The notes under the pieces: model-generated
The model's database searches: none
What the model saw: only the letters and a program-made list of their open reading frames with translations
Told to the model about the DNA's origin: nothing
Made by a program: the position numbers and the translations under genes
In this document: positions 21,600 through 36,480 of the stretch, one piece after another
Numbering within the stretch: position 1 is the stretch's first letter
How the letters are laid out: every line of letters starts with the position of its first letter
From: Isoetes taiwanensis
Taxonomy: Eukaryota; Streptophyta; Lycopodiopsida; Isoetales; Isoetaceae
NCBI GenBank assembly: GCA_021234155.1
Contig: JAJEKV010000005.1
Coordinates: forward strand, 15,249,468 to 15,313,467
Length of the DNA: 64,000 nt
Reading direction: 5' to 3'

Positions 21600-23344
21600 T
21601 AAGGATGGAAAGATTATCGCCTTTACATCTCGGAAAGGAAATTGTTACGCCTCAAGCATATGAACAACATAACCCATCCTTGGTCTTTTGGATGCATCGG
21701 GATCAACACATCAGAAGCGCTTATGAGCAATGCTCTTTTCAATTCCTTCAAAGAAGGTCTCTTCCAATCTAGGATCACATACATCTTGTGATCGTTTGTT
21801 TGCCACCATTGTCTTCAACCAATCAACTAGGATTGACCTAGATCATCATCGGTTAAGAAACATATTGTTATAGTGAGATATGAAATTTTCTTAAAAGTTA
21901 ATCTTACCTCTCCATTAGGCTCCCTATAGTCAACGTGATCCCCCACCTTTGTGATAGTTTCCAACATGAGTACTCCAAAACCATATATATCACGGCTCAT
22001 TTAAAGCCCCTCAGATTTGCATATTCGGGAGCAACTTATCCGCAAAGTGACAATGTTTAAGGATCACACTATGAAGATATTATAAGGGGTTAAATGAAAT
22101 AATGAAAGTTAGAATGTACCCAAATGTGCCCATGACACGTTGTTATATGACTTTTCTCGCCTACTAGAAGCTTTGCCGGACCAAAATCTGAGACCTTGGC
22201 ATTCCATTGGAAATCTAGCAAAATATTACTTGCTTTTATATCTCGATGCACTACTTTTGGTTCCAAAGTGATTCATGTAAGTAAGAAAGCCCTGTGAGTA
22301 AAAGATAAAAATAAGCATCAAATTCCTATATGTATGTTCCGCATATATACGTGTAGAAGGAACAAGGACTTTACCCTCTTAGCGGTGCCAAGCAAGATCT
22401 TCATTATCTTCCATGTTGGGGTGTTTGTTGCGGAGATGGGACCATGAAGCCATTGCTCTAGATTTCCATTATCCATGTACTCATAGACAAGCATCCTAAA
22501 GTGAACAAAGTTTAGCAAGCATTATGGTATAACCATTCAAAAAACCAAGTTACATACATAATGTGGTTATATGAAACAAAGTTAACAAGGTCCGTGGAAA
22601 AAATGAAAAGAGACCAACTCTTACACAGAATCGCCTTCTACACAAGAGCAAGCATTCTGACCAAATTCTTATGTCTAACCCTTCCAAGAGTCTCCACTTC
22701 CACTTTGAACTCATCCTCTGCTTGCCCTCTGCATGAATAAAATACTACAATGCTTCAGATTATGGCGATCGATTATAACATGTCATGGTGAAATTGAAAA
22801 ACTTCAAGAGCATTACTTGTTATTAAGCAAATTCTTGATAGCCAACGAAAGTACCATCCGGTAACTTGCCCTCAGAACAATTCCATGTCCGCCGACGATT
22901 ACATTAAAATCAGCAAAGCCCCCGAGTTAACAAAGGCTCTCTCGAGGCTATAAGATTGGCCAAAGCCATATTGAGCAACTTCTATTCTAGCTGGAGAGCC
23001 AATGGAACCTTTGTTGAAAGAAATTTCATCAGGAGTTCCCATTCCGCATAACAAGGTCTTCTTCAAACTGGCCAAAACGCATAATGCTATCTTCAATTTC
23101 CTTCTTAAGGGCAGTAGGGCTTTTACTTGGTCCTTTTCTTGCAATTCACCATTATGTGGCTGATTTCTTGCAGAAGTGTTAGTATCATTGTGTATATGCA
23201 CTACAACCTTGTCTTCGGGGGAGGAGTCAAAGGCTCATCATGTGAGCCAAGAAGGTTTTTTAGCGGGAGATCCACAAACCTCGTTAACAAAATCCAGGAA
23301 TGCCGACCGCTACTAGCAGCTCCAAAATCTTTCTTTTTTGCCAT
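21600..23344 (-). pseudogene. Receptor-like cytoplasmic kinase gene (RLCK-V-like), decayed, introns kept
   Basis: Minus-strand exons in order. 23344-22830: MAKKKDFGAASS, then SLERAF, a glycine loop decayed to VGGHGIV, and the lysine motif AIKNLL. 22727-22620: [20 protein letters not shown]. 22500-22372: [18 protein letters not shown]. 22272-22130: [14 protein letters not shown] and [10 protein letters not shown]. 22040-21905: VAPEYA, then IYGFGVLMLETI. 21830-21600: VDWLKTMVANKRSQD and CVDPDASKRPRMGYVV. These are kinase subdomains I-XI of the plant RLK/Pelle group, closest by memory to the At1g01540/At2g42960 type. Acceptors such as TTCATGCAG precede exons. In-frame stops (for example in the APE and activation segments) and frameshifts show it is dead. 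Catalytic HRD and DFG are still readable. Confidence 0.85.
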
Positions 23345-24620
23345 GATTCTGGATGATCCGCCATGGCTTACAATACGGGAAGGCCTACACGGGAACCCTA
23401 AAATAAACTATTCGGACCACTGCATGGAAAGAGGATTATCATCCATATCCTTATTGATAGCTCCCCAATACGCCCATCAAAACCATGGCCGTCACAGGGC
23501 ATCGGATATTTGCGTAAGAAAGTCGAAAGCGTATGCAGGAGGGAATCGGGATGGTCGGAGAAGTGATTTTCAAGGACTTTCTAATTTTCATGGCCGTCGG
23601 ATGCGAAATTAAGAAATCTAATGGTTGAGATTAAAAATAGCTGATGTGGCACGACACGTGGCATAGCTAAGAATGCAGGAAATCGGGCAGGGGGGGTTAG
23701 GCAACCCTGCTAAACAAAAGAAAGCAATTTATGTTATTTTTTTCTATTCTATTCTAAAATATTAACCGTGTGGATGTCATCAAATTTACAAGTATACATG
23801 TCTCTGGGCCCCAAACCAGCTATATATATCCTGTTTCTGTGGGTGCTTTAGAATCCATTTTCTTCTTTTGGCTTTTACGAGTTGAAGAATTCATCCTTTT
23901 TTTTTTCTTGCCTGATCTTTCCAGACATGCGCACAGCCAGGCAACAGCCCAATTTCGTGTTGCATTTAATGCCCCCTTTGGAAAATCATGCCGCTGACAA
24001 AACCCAAGAATAGAACAATTCAATCCTTCTTGTTTCAACTCTAATTATTACCAACAGAATCATTGAATTTGTAGTAACAGATCCGTGTTTCTTCTCTAGA
24101 AAAGATCTAATCTTGGTAGTAACAGGTTCAGAATAATATAATCAGTTTCAACAGTTCATAATTATGCAATGCACTGTCTTTTTCATCTCTGAACAGAAAG
24201 ATTTTTTCAATGCTGTAGCAATGCGCAGATGAATTCATCACAAAGTGCTTCATATTGTGTAATAGGAATTTACAGGATCAATGTGATCGATTAGAAAATA
24301 AAGACTAATAAATACAATCTCCTCTTAGATCCTGGAATTGTCCCAGTATTTGATTCAAGGGGATTCATTGTCTTTGATCTTAACATCCCTGATCAGGGCA
24401 GAACAACCCAACTCAGAATTCAGAGGAAGAAGCTTCAATGCTTACCAAAAATTTACATAATGTCGTCTTAGACATTCTTCCAGATTACTCAGAATCAAAA
24501 TCCATCTCATATGCACTAAATACATTATAGAACCTGTCAAAAAATGGAGGATCATTGCCAGAATTTGCTCACAGATGCTAGATGGTAATCTGGCAAAGAA
24601 ACCTGTGAAAAGTTTTGGAT

Positions 24621-25211
24621 TCAATAAGCAGTTTCTTCAATAGTGGCCAATTTTGGCCTCCACGAAGTACTTCTGGCAGCCAATCTCATTGTATAAGCTA
24701 AATCCATGGCCGGATCGTCATCTTGGTCGGGGCTAGGACATTCTTCAACGGTTTCATGGTGGAAAAGCTTGGCAAGGCAATTGGAAGAAATTCTCACCTC
24801 TGTAACAGAATCTTCGTACTTAACAAAAAAAGAGTGCAGAAGCTCGCTGTCTTTTGAATCCTTTGAATCGTTTAAGGAAGAAGACCTCTTCAGATTAGAT
24901 GCCACCGGACCTGTTTGGGAGAAAGCATCTTGGGTCGGAAAAGAAAAAGCCCCTCCCCCTTTCGCCATAGCCATGGCTGCAGTGGGCAGCAAATAATACA
25001 TCCGGCCCATTTCGAGCTCTGAATCTGCCGGAAGAGTCTGATGCTTGGTGCTCTGGGGGCTCCATTGGCAGACCAAATGCAGGGGATTTTCTAGCATAAG
25101 CTCGGCCGCTGTTACAGTTCGTCTTATTTCTTCCACATTTCCATCCGGGTGTAGAACTTTTACCGCCTTTGCAGGCACCACAGGCACGGCGCACGACATA
25201 TACGCCCCCAT
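24621..25211 (-). CDS. PADRE (DUF4228) domain protein
   Basis: An intact single-exon frame of 196 residues from the ATG at 25211. The N-terminus MGAYMSC is typical of the family and may be lipid modified (Gly2, Cys7; inferred). The DUF4228/PADRE region follows: KAVKVLHPDGNVEEIRRTVT, AAELMLENPLHLVCQW and LPADSELEMGRMYYLLP (about residues 17-77). A Ser/Asp-rich, probably disordered middle comes next. The C-terminal motif SWRPKLATIEE is the one commonly found at the end of this family. PADRE proteins are land-plant proteins linked to pathogen and abiotic stress responses; the biochemical role is unknown. A TATA-like TTATAAG lies on the minus strand near 25422-25430, about 215 bases upstream. There are no neighbours on the same strand within 1 kb, and no damage is visible. 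Confidence 0.88.
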   Translation of the reverse strand: MGAYMSCAVPVVPAKAVKVLHPDGNVEEIRRTVTAAELMLENPLHLVCQWSPQSTKHQTLPADSELEMGRMYYLLPTAAMAMAKGGGAFSFPTQDAFSQTGPVASNLKRSSSLNDSKDSKDSELLHSFFVKYEDSVTEVRISSNCLAKLFHHETVEECPSPDQDDDPAMDLAYTMRLAARSTSWRPKLATIEETAY

Positions 25212-25421
25212 GATCCGATGATTTGAGCAGATGGACTAACGAATCCGATGCTTTTCGCTTATAATCTGCCAAATATGTCAGAAACAGAGTCTGGATTCAA
25301 GAAAAGCCTAAAACTGCCACGATCGGGTTAATTGGCAGGATCTTGATCCGGGAAAACAAAACCCAATTCAGGGAAGCAAGCTGGGAACCTCATGAAAGTA
25401 AAATCCGACAGAAGAGGTGTT

Positions 25422-25430
25422 ACTTATAAA
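25422..25430 (-). promoter_or_regulatory. Possible TATA box of the PADRE gene
   Basis: The minus strand reads GGATTTATAAGTAAC about 215 bases before the ATG at 25211, a plausible distance for a plant promoter with a 5' leader. Support is by position and motif only. Confidence 0.35.
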
Positions 25431-25979
25431 TCCAAAAGCTCAGGATCGGAAGCGAGCGCTGTAGAACACGCAAAAGGGATAGAATCGGCAAAGAAATTTA
25501 CACGCAAAACTGTGGCGGAGGCTAAGAGCGGCAATGGAAGGAGGGCGGATATGGGTTTGTCAAAACGAGCCGTTGTGCGAGGCAGGGATGCCGGAACGAG
25601 GCCATAGCCGCATCTCTAAAAAGCACAGAGCTACTCGGTTTCTCGTGTGGACGTGGTCCTTTCTATCCCGTGTTTTTTTCCCCGACTGCGTTTTGCCTTT
25701 TTCCGGCCGGCAGCCGAATATACGCATATATACCATTTCAGCACTACATATATTTTAGGGCTATATTTTCATTACTTAATTTATTCTTTTGTGGTTTTCA
25801 GCTTGGTTGTAAAGTTGACCCCTTTCTCCTGTTGGTCCCATAGGCTAATTGGTCTCCGTGGACGATAAAAACTCTATTCTATTCCATTCTATTCTGTTCC
25901 TCCTCTTTCTTCCTTCGTTCCTTCTTTCTTTCCATCGCGTATCATCGTCTTGACCCGGACAAGCTGGCCTGGCTCGCCT

Positions 25980-26125
25980 CCGCCAGCTTGCCCGGCTCAT
26001 GCCGTGGACCTACATCTTCAATCACACGTCTACCACATCGACAATATCGCATCCGCCAGCTTGCCTGGCTCATGCCGTGGACCTACGTCTTCAATCACAC
26101 GTCTACCATATCGACAACATCGGAG
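25980..26125. repeat. 73-bp tandem duplication
   Basis: CCGCCAGCTTGCC through the ATCGACAAYATCG segment occurs at 25980 and again at 26053 with few changes. Confidence 0.88.
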
Positions 26126-26259
26126 AACATAACTTAATCATATGCCTGGGTAAAGCAAAGGCACCCAGCCATACACTAGCTCGTTGTCCTTCAATCATCG
26201 CCAGCAACATGCACATGTCTCCAAGAATGCCTGACAGGTACTGGCCGTAGCATTGGAAA

Positions 26260-26300
26260 TTGGGGATCAGTGCGGCCGCTAGGGCCACACTGATTCCCAA
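26260..26300. repeat. Short hairpin
   Basis: TTGGGGATCAGTG and CACTGATTCCCAA pair as a stem, extended by GGCC/GGCC, with a loop of about 5 bases. No T run follows and no neighbouring gene uses it, so its role is unknown. Confidence 0.6.
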
Positions 26301-26535
26301 CTTGACCTCGCTAGATAGTACCCTTCATGGGAATGGCCTTCATGGGAACTAAACTCTTACAAGCCTCGTGCTCTTCGATGATTCTAAACATCACCCCTTC
26401 TCCCTGGCACCTCTCCACTTATTCTCTCTCGCCAGTCAATTTTACTCCCCTTGTTCTAATCCTCGTGCCCTCCTCCTTGTCATGTATTCTTTTTTGAGAA
26501 TTAAGGTGTGCTCCTCCTCCTTGTCATGTAATCTT

Positions 26536-26745
26536 TCTGAGAATTAAGGCATGCAACCGACGTGGATCTGATGTGGAGGGGCCGAAATAATGCTCTCTCG
26601 ACCTTTATGTAGAGGAAATGTCATGAAATGGCATGTTATATTTTTTGAGAATAAGGCATGCAACCAATGTGGATCTGACGTGGAGCAGCCGAAATAGTGG
26701 CCCTCTCTATACCTATATTTAAGGAAATCGGATGAGCCTGCTATT
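26536..26745. repeat. Direct repeat, about 110 bp x 2
   Basis: Both copies contain GAGAAT(TA)AGGCATGCAACC, GTGGATCTGA(T/C)GTGGAG and GCCGAAATA(A/G)TG. Confidence 0.75.
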
Positions 26746-27704
26746 TCATGACAAACAACTGGATTGGTGCATACACGCTCACCAGTCTATTTCACCACAT
26801 AGAAACTTGCTCATGTCCATTTTCTCCTAACGCTCTTTCTCCTAATGATTCTCCTTGACAATGTCCTAAAGACCCTTTCTAATCCATTTCTTAATTATGT
26901 TTAATTCTGCTTCTAACAGCAAACCGCCAACATGCCCTACAATTGTAGACATCTTGCATGTTGTGCTTGTCAAACACACCATTCAACTTCGTGCACAATA
27001 AATAAAGCAAAACAAAATCCATTGCATGTAGCTTTCAAAGGTATAGTATGTCACGTTATTCCATAAACATTTCCTAGTAAGATTTGTTATTCTATTCAGT
27101 AATATCTTCAGTCACTTGGTCTTATTACCGTTGTATTCTAGAGAAATTTGTTGTCGTCTTCCTAATTCATCTGACCTATTCATCCGTCACTGTCATTGTT
27201 TGCTTGCTATCATCACCAATAAGGTTGGAATATCAAGTTGAGGACCCACTCATGCAACGACTAGCTTGCATGACACCCATTTGTTACTTATTCAATATCT
27301 AAGATGGTTCATTTACGCGTTTTCACCATGTGCAAATGCATGGAACAACATAACAAAACATGAACTTATTGTCTTTTTCAGGTAATCATATTACTTGATG
27401 AGGTCATCAACCTTCAATATTGTTTCTCATGCAAACGAATAAACATGACATAATAAAACACTATCTCGTAAATGTTCCATTTGTCTTTTAAGTTAGCATC
27501 TTATCTACCTCCACTTATATTTTATCTTGAAAGAACCACGCACAACCTCTTATATCCCTATTTTTAGTTTTGGCGTGTTCCTTCTAGTATTTGGTGTTCC
27601 TTCTAGTATTTGGTGTTGGACTGATGCACATCGTATGTCCCAAGAATTATTTCAATGTCGAATAACTGCAGATCTTCAAAAAATATGGTGCAAGTATATA
27701 TTGT

Positions 27705-28041
<337 letters not shown>

Positions 28042-28508
28042 TCTCTCTCGTGCTATCATGGAATAATTTTTTTATCTTTCCTACAGTATAGCATGAGAGA
28101 TCAGAGAGATAATAATCTCATTGGCTTAACAATGCCGTTAAGGGCAAAATAAAAGATAGGACTGAAAAATAAAAATAGGCGTCGGATTTTTTCGAATCCC
28201 ATGTTCTTAAGGCCTTGGCTTGACTATGGAAGAAGGCCATAGATAGACCGAGTCGACCATACAAATAGATCGACCCGAGCCGTTCTTTCGGAATCTTGGG
28301 CGGTAGGGTTCAAGTTTTCAAATGCAAAACACATAGGGTTTCGGATCGGGGTTTTAAGTTGAAGAAGCGCACCGCTAAAAGACGATTTAAGGTCCTTTGT
28401 TGCATGATTCGGAGTTGCAACGAAATGAAGATTGTAGCTCGGTGTTAAGAAAGGCGCAGGCGCCCAATTTTTCTGCTTTAATTTGATCTTGAGTTCAAAA
28501 TTTGATTT

Positions 28509-28690
28509 CAGGAAGCTTATATCGTGAAATGGTTTTTTGTGCTCAAAAGCGGATGCTTCTTCCCGCTTATATCGTGAAATTGGTTTGTTTGTGCTCAGAA
28601 CGGTGCTTCTTCCCCCGCATCTTCCCGCTTATATCTGTGAAATCGATTTTTTGGTGCTCAAGAAGCGGATGCTTCTTCCCTGCATCTATT
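28509..28690. repeat. Tandem repeat, about 60 bp x 3
   Basis: Three diverged copies of GCTTATATC(T)GTGAAAT followed by GTGCTCA and a GCTTCTTCCC motif. No coding meaning was recognised. Confidence 0.8.
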
Positions 28691-29308
28691 TTCACATTGC
28701 TTTGATATATTATCCACGATGGAAGCGGAAAAAAAGCGAGAAAAGAAAAATTATAATGTAGCGAGATGGGCTTCTAATTCATGAGCTTTCTATCGGCGCA
28801 TAGATGAATCTAGCATGATTGGTGCAAGCAGTATTCCGCTTCTTATAACTAGTTCTAGCGCAAAGTCTCTGCAGACGAAGAACAAAAGCGGGCCGAGCCT
28901 TCTGATTTTTATGGGCACCAAAGCCAAGCTCATAATGGGTAATATGCTCACGGTATGGCAAAGGCAAGTCTCTGAGCCAAGTCTTGCGATTGCCAAAGGC
29001 ATTCGGCGCCGCCGCGCTCCACAGTGTTCTAGCAAACCGTAAATTTTTCCATGCTCTCTTTCCATTTTGTCGTAGAAGACAAGGAAAAAGCTTTTCGGAG
29101 GAAATATTTGCTATTTGCGGGGAAAATATTTTAGGGGAAAAAAGAACTTTTTCGGAGTACATCTTTAACAATTAAAACTCAATGGGAATGTCCCTCTCTG
29201 ACCAGGAGAAATTGTCTCGAGATGAGAGTCAAGAAAACCCACTCTCACCCATCTCTCCCCGTCTCCCATCTCGTGTGTCTCTCGTAATCTCTAAGTCGCA
29301 TGTGGCCA

Positions 29309-29309
<1 letters not shown>

Positions 29310-29369
<60 letters not shown>

Positions 29370-29404
29370 CCTCCCTCCCTCCCTCCTCTGTCCCTCCCTC
29401 CCTC

Positions 29405-29485
<81 letters not shown>
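29310..29485 (+). repeat. Compound (CT)n / CCCTCC microsatellite
   Basis: CT runs at both sides of a CCCTCC-rich centre (29363-29405). The open frames crossing it are by-products of the repeat. Confidence 0.95.
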
Positions 29486-29490
<5 letters not shown>

Positions 29491-30374
29491 ACAGCAAAGG
29501 CCTTGACCTTTGATGTATTTGGACAACAGAAGTTGCCTTCTCAGACAACCATTGTGATGCACAACTTCACGACAATGGGAAGCTCAATCAGCCTACACCC
29601 ATGCCATGTTAGCAGAAAAATGCCCAGACCTCTTACCATGGAGTCCAAGAGTTGACATAGCATCCTTGTCAGGAGAGCTACACCCGATGTCACAGAGCAC
29701 AAGAACATAACATAGAAACACAGATTACATGAACATGTCGTAGCAACCCAGGCCACCTAAACTTGGAAGCCCCGCCCCTGAGGATCCAATAGATATCAAA
29801 ATGTGAAGAGAATAGTGGTGCAATACAAAGACTATGACATGTGATGTTCTTACATATTTACTACTATAGGTGTTTAGAGTTCCATTGATGATGATGACCA
29901 TGATCACTTTATACCAATGTCTAGGCAGTAATCGATGATGTCTCTCTGGTGTAGGTCCACACTACGTGTCTCATGGAACTCAAACTACAATATTTATAGC
30001 AATGCATTTTAGCTAAGATTTCCAAAATCTATATTAAAATACCACTTATTATAGCTAATGAATTTATTAGGACAACCAATGTGAAGTCCCCGAATCATGC
30101 AGGTCCAGCTTAAAAATCCCTGACGGTCTCATAACTACAATTGTCTGTAATACTTGTCAACTGATCATAAACCCAAGCTCCATCTTCAGGCATCAAAAGT
30201 ATAATCAACCCGTTATCTTGGAATTATTAACTTTATATTTCATAATTTCTTAGTTAAGTAAATCCAACCATTAACAGCAATGCATGTTCTTACTACTTGT
30301 GATTATTTTGTTCAGAACTATCATAGTCGATCTTAAGCTTTACCCTCTATTAGATCTTAACTTTACCCTTTGGA
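29486..30374. other. No gene recognised
   Basis: AT-rich sequence between a microsatellite and LINE remains. Open frames are short and unlike known proteins. Confidence 0.45.
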
Positions 30375-30976
30375 AGGTCTTGCGCACACTAGCACTACTG
30401 CAAGTTGTTGGTGGATTCCATGGGACGATGGTCCTCTGGTAGCTTCAGTCCACCCATTGACGCAGCGTCGATGGAGAGCAGTAGGTGTGTATATGATATT
30501 TGATTGGTGTAATAATAAAAGGCAGTTGCTGACATGGGAAGAGTTTAGAGCTAAGTTCCTCCTTTTAAGGTGAGATCGAGCTATTTGGCAGAAGGTGTCT
30601 TCAATTCTTCCTCCAGTAGCACAAGTGGATGACCCCCAGCCTTGGGTAGTTCATGAGCGTGTCAAAACAGATAAGTTGGTGAATTCCATGTACAAGGTCT
30701 TGCTTGCTGCGGACGTCTTACCTCCTTCGTCCAAGTGGCCTTTGGTCATTCCTAGGGATCGGCAGAAAGCAGTATGGAAATGGGTATGTTATAAACTACT
30801 CCATCCCAAAGTTTCTGTTTTATGGTGGCAAGTCATTCATCGTTGTCTGCGCGTTAATATTCTGGTGCATAGATTTCGTCCAGAGGTATCTGCACTTTGT
30901 CCCTTATGTGCACAGAGGGACGAGACAATTGAGCATTGCTTCTTCCTATGTAGACATGTCAGACATGCTTGGTTGT
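30375..30976 (+). pseudogene. LINE B 3' fragment (ORF2 C-terminal zf-RVT region)
   Basis: Frames read TASCWWIPWDDG, VHPLTQRRWRA, then (after one stop at 30571) PPSSKWPLVIPRDRQKAVWK, VSVLWWQVIHRCLRVNIL and the Cys/His segment CPLCAQRDETIEHCFFLC with RHVRHAW. The same order occurs in the 15-kb copy, where it is more damaged. No RT remains. The sequence changes abruptly at about 30977 into LINE A with no poly(A) between. Confidence 0.85.
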
Positions 30977-33851
<2,875 letters not shown>

Positions 33852-34259
33852 AAAGCACGAATCTTTTTTTTATATCTAGTGCTATATGGCGAGAAATTAA
33901 AAAATACGGCATAGCTCGAGAGATGCCCCGTTTGAAGCAAAATTCGAGCTTCTCACTGGATTTTTTCCCTCCTTTTCAACTCTGGTAGGTCTGATCTTAT
34001 GGGATATATCCTTCTTGAAACATTCTTTGAAAATCAGATATGGGATATTTCGAGCTCTGTCAGCCCGCTTCTTAGCAGCAAGTTTTAGGGTTTTGACATC
34101 TACATTCTGGACTGGATTCCTCAAGAAATAAGTTGAGCACATTCTTGCCCCATCAAAACATCGAAGACAGCGGCATTTTAGCATTTTGACAAATGGATCT
34201 GGTCATTTTAGGATGATTGCAATGCTTCTAAGGGCTATTTTGCTCAGTTTAGCAATGCA

Positions 34260-35400
34260 GAAGTTTTGCACTAGCAGATCCCATGGCTACATTGGACGAG
34301 GAAGAGCCATTCGAAGACAATACTAGTTTTTGATGTGCATCTTCAATCTTACTTCTGGCTGCAGTATCTCGGCTGAGAAGGCCGCCAAGAAGATTTTTGA
34401 ATTTGTCCAACAGAAACCACTCAATGGGATAACATTGATAATCATGCACGGAATTGCTTACCATCATTCGAAGATGATATGTGGCATCAGTTTTATAGAA
34501 CAAAGAGGGGTTCTTTTGAGAAACTGGTAGGTCTTACTGTACCATATCTAATTAGGCCAGGCCAGAAAGTTAGACCTCCTGTAGATCCTAGGAAAGTTGT
34601 TGCTATGGTTCTTTATTTTCTTGCTCATGGTGAGATGCCTTCACATGTTGGCCAAAGATTTTATGTTGGAAAAGCAACCATCCAGAAATACACAAAGAAA
34701 GTGACATTAGTTCTTGCATCTAAGATCATGCTCTACAAGAAATTTATTGTCTTGCCCTCGGGCCAGAGACTGCTAGATATTATTAATGAGTTCCAAGCAA
34801 CCCCATGCTTGCCTAACATTTTTTGTGATGTTGATGGTTCTATATTTTTTTTTACAGGAAGCTTGGAAAAAAGACAAAGTAGATGACTACTACAGCAGAC
34901 ATAAGAGGCATTCATGCCTCTTGCAAGGTGTAGTAACATATTCTAGAATGTTTATCAATATTTGTATTAGTAGGACGGGATCTGTGCATGATTCAAACCA
35001 ATTCAGGAAAAGTCTATTGTACAAGAGGCTTGCAGCAAAATAGATTCTGCAATAGCCTATTGTCCACATGAATGGCAAGAAAATTAACAGGAGAGGTGAG
35101 ATCCTTGATGCAGATGTAACAGTAAACATTCCACCAATGCTTTTAGGTGATTCAACATATCCGAGCAGAAGGTTCCTAATGAAGGATAGTACAGGGTCTT
35201 TTGGCAGGTTTAACAAGACGGTTTGCAAGGGCAGATTATGTGTGGAAAATACTTTTGGAATAGTGAAAGAGAAATTCAGGATCCTCAAGGGCTTGCCTAT
35301 TCATATTGGCAGGGCCACCAGGGGAGCTGATTCCATGTGTTTTCAGAATGAAAGTTTTTGTTTTAGGGTTTTAAAGAGCAGCAGAGGAAGATGCTGCTTA
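34260..35400 (+). pseudogene. PIF/Harbinger transposase (DDE_Tnp_4 nuclease), broken
   Basis: The N-terminal part is frameshifted (DEEEPFEDNTSF, then WHQFYRTKRGSFEKLVGLT). It is followed by PPVDPRKVVAMVLYFLAHGE and VGQRFYVGKATIQKYTK, a helix-turn-helix-like segment. The catalytic residues of the DDE fold are all readable. The first Asp is in FCDVDGS (about 34820-34836), the second in GDSTYP (35146-35163), and the Glu in VENTFGIVKEKFRIL (about 35242). A frameshift lies at 34855 and a stop at 35041. The nuclease cuts element ends together with a Myb-like partner (see 3886 and 39820). No terminal inverted repeat or TWA target duplication was identified. Confidence 0.85.
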
Positions 35401-36480
35401 TTCTTTGGAAGCGGCTATGCATATACCAGGCATGGACACACACTGGCAAGAAATAGGGTCATGCCAAAGCTTCTCAGTACAGAAAGATTTAGGCTGATGA
35501 TAGCGTGTTGATGAACCAGTTGAATAAACCGGATTGTGCTCATTGGAGGCACATTGGTGTGCGCATAGTTCAAAGTCCCTTCGTTCATCTCGAGAATAAG
35601 GATCTCGAAAGTGCATGTGCTTCCAGTAGGCCTCATGTGTCAGTTCATCCTTTGGTATAGCAACGTCTGGTCCATACTAGAAATGTTTCTTTCCACATTG
35701 GTGGTTCACTCTCTCATACATCGAATGGAAGTGATCATCAGATGCACAAGTGTGGTTGCATGAAGCCATTGTGCACTGTAAAGGGCAGAACTTCTCGTGA
35801 CAAGCATGTCTGGTATGCTCCATGTCAATTGGATATGTGCAGATATTTTTGCAGTATGGAAGGGAACATTTATTTTTGCACATGTGCTGTCTACAATTAC
35901 ATTAATGTGGCCCTTCATGTGCTATTTTCTTAACACAGTATTTGTTACAATTTGATGACTCTTCCAAAAAATCGCACTCCTTGGCACAAGTGTGCCGTTT
36001 GAGTTGGCAATCATGAGGACCACCATGCCCAGCCTTATCCATACAACCACTAGCATTCCCAATCAGTTTTTCTTTTACTTCTTCCATGCAGTAAGCACAC
36101 AATTCTGAACACCTATGATTACCATTGCAGGAATGTGAACAAGTATGTGACTTTTCCAAATTGCAGCGGAGGAAGCACCTATTACATTTGCAACTGCAGA
36201 GCATCATTTGTTTCTTTATTTCCATTATCATTGACACTGTCTCCAGGTGGAGCTTTTCAACGTCCCCATCTGTAGCCATATCAGCAGTGTTTATCCTCAA
36301 CCACTCCAGAACTCTATGCTCTCGCCACATACTACAGGCATGTCTCCAATTTCTTCCTCATTGTCCAGCAATAATTCGTATTGATGCATTATATATTTAT
36401 TAATTTCAGTCCTATGTGTTGTGAGTGGTCTGACTGTGGCAATACAGGATTTGGACCAAGATCTGTATTTTATCAACAAC
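35393..36480 (-). pseudogene. Cys/His-rich zinc-binding protein fragment, broken
   Basis: Minus-strand frames in order: a helical segment (36479-36297, KYIMHQYELLLDNEEEIG), then 36330-35902 with CSCKCNRCFLRC, HTCSHSCNGNHRCSELCAYC, CMDKAGHGGPHDC and HTCAKECDF. After one in-frame TAA comes CKNKCSLPYCKNICTYP and CNHTCASDD. A further frame to 35393 has CAHQCASNEH. Repeated H-x-C-x3-C and GHxGxHxC units resemble NFX1-like or the Cys/His repeats of large plant VWFA/AAA-type proteins. The family is not certain. The 3' part abuts the Harbinger nuclease tail, so the fragment may have been caught within that element. Confidence 0.5.

Noticed and set aside
23127-23612. 161-residue plus-strand frame
   Set aside because: Antisense to the first exon of the receptor-kinase pseudogene; its protein has no family likeness while the minus strand does.
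24706-25272. Other frames over the PADRE gene on both strands
   Set aside because: Shadows; only the 196-residue minus frame carries the family motifs.
28779-29171. 130-residue minus-strand frame
   Set aside because: No motif and an equally long overlapping frame on the same strand; cannot be told from chance.
29182-29655. 157-residue plus frame and matching Glu-Arg minus frames
   Set aside because: Mostly translated CT/CCCTCC repeat; the flanks lack any recognisable domain.
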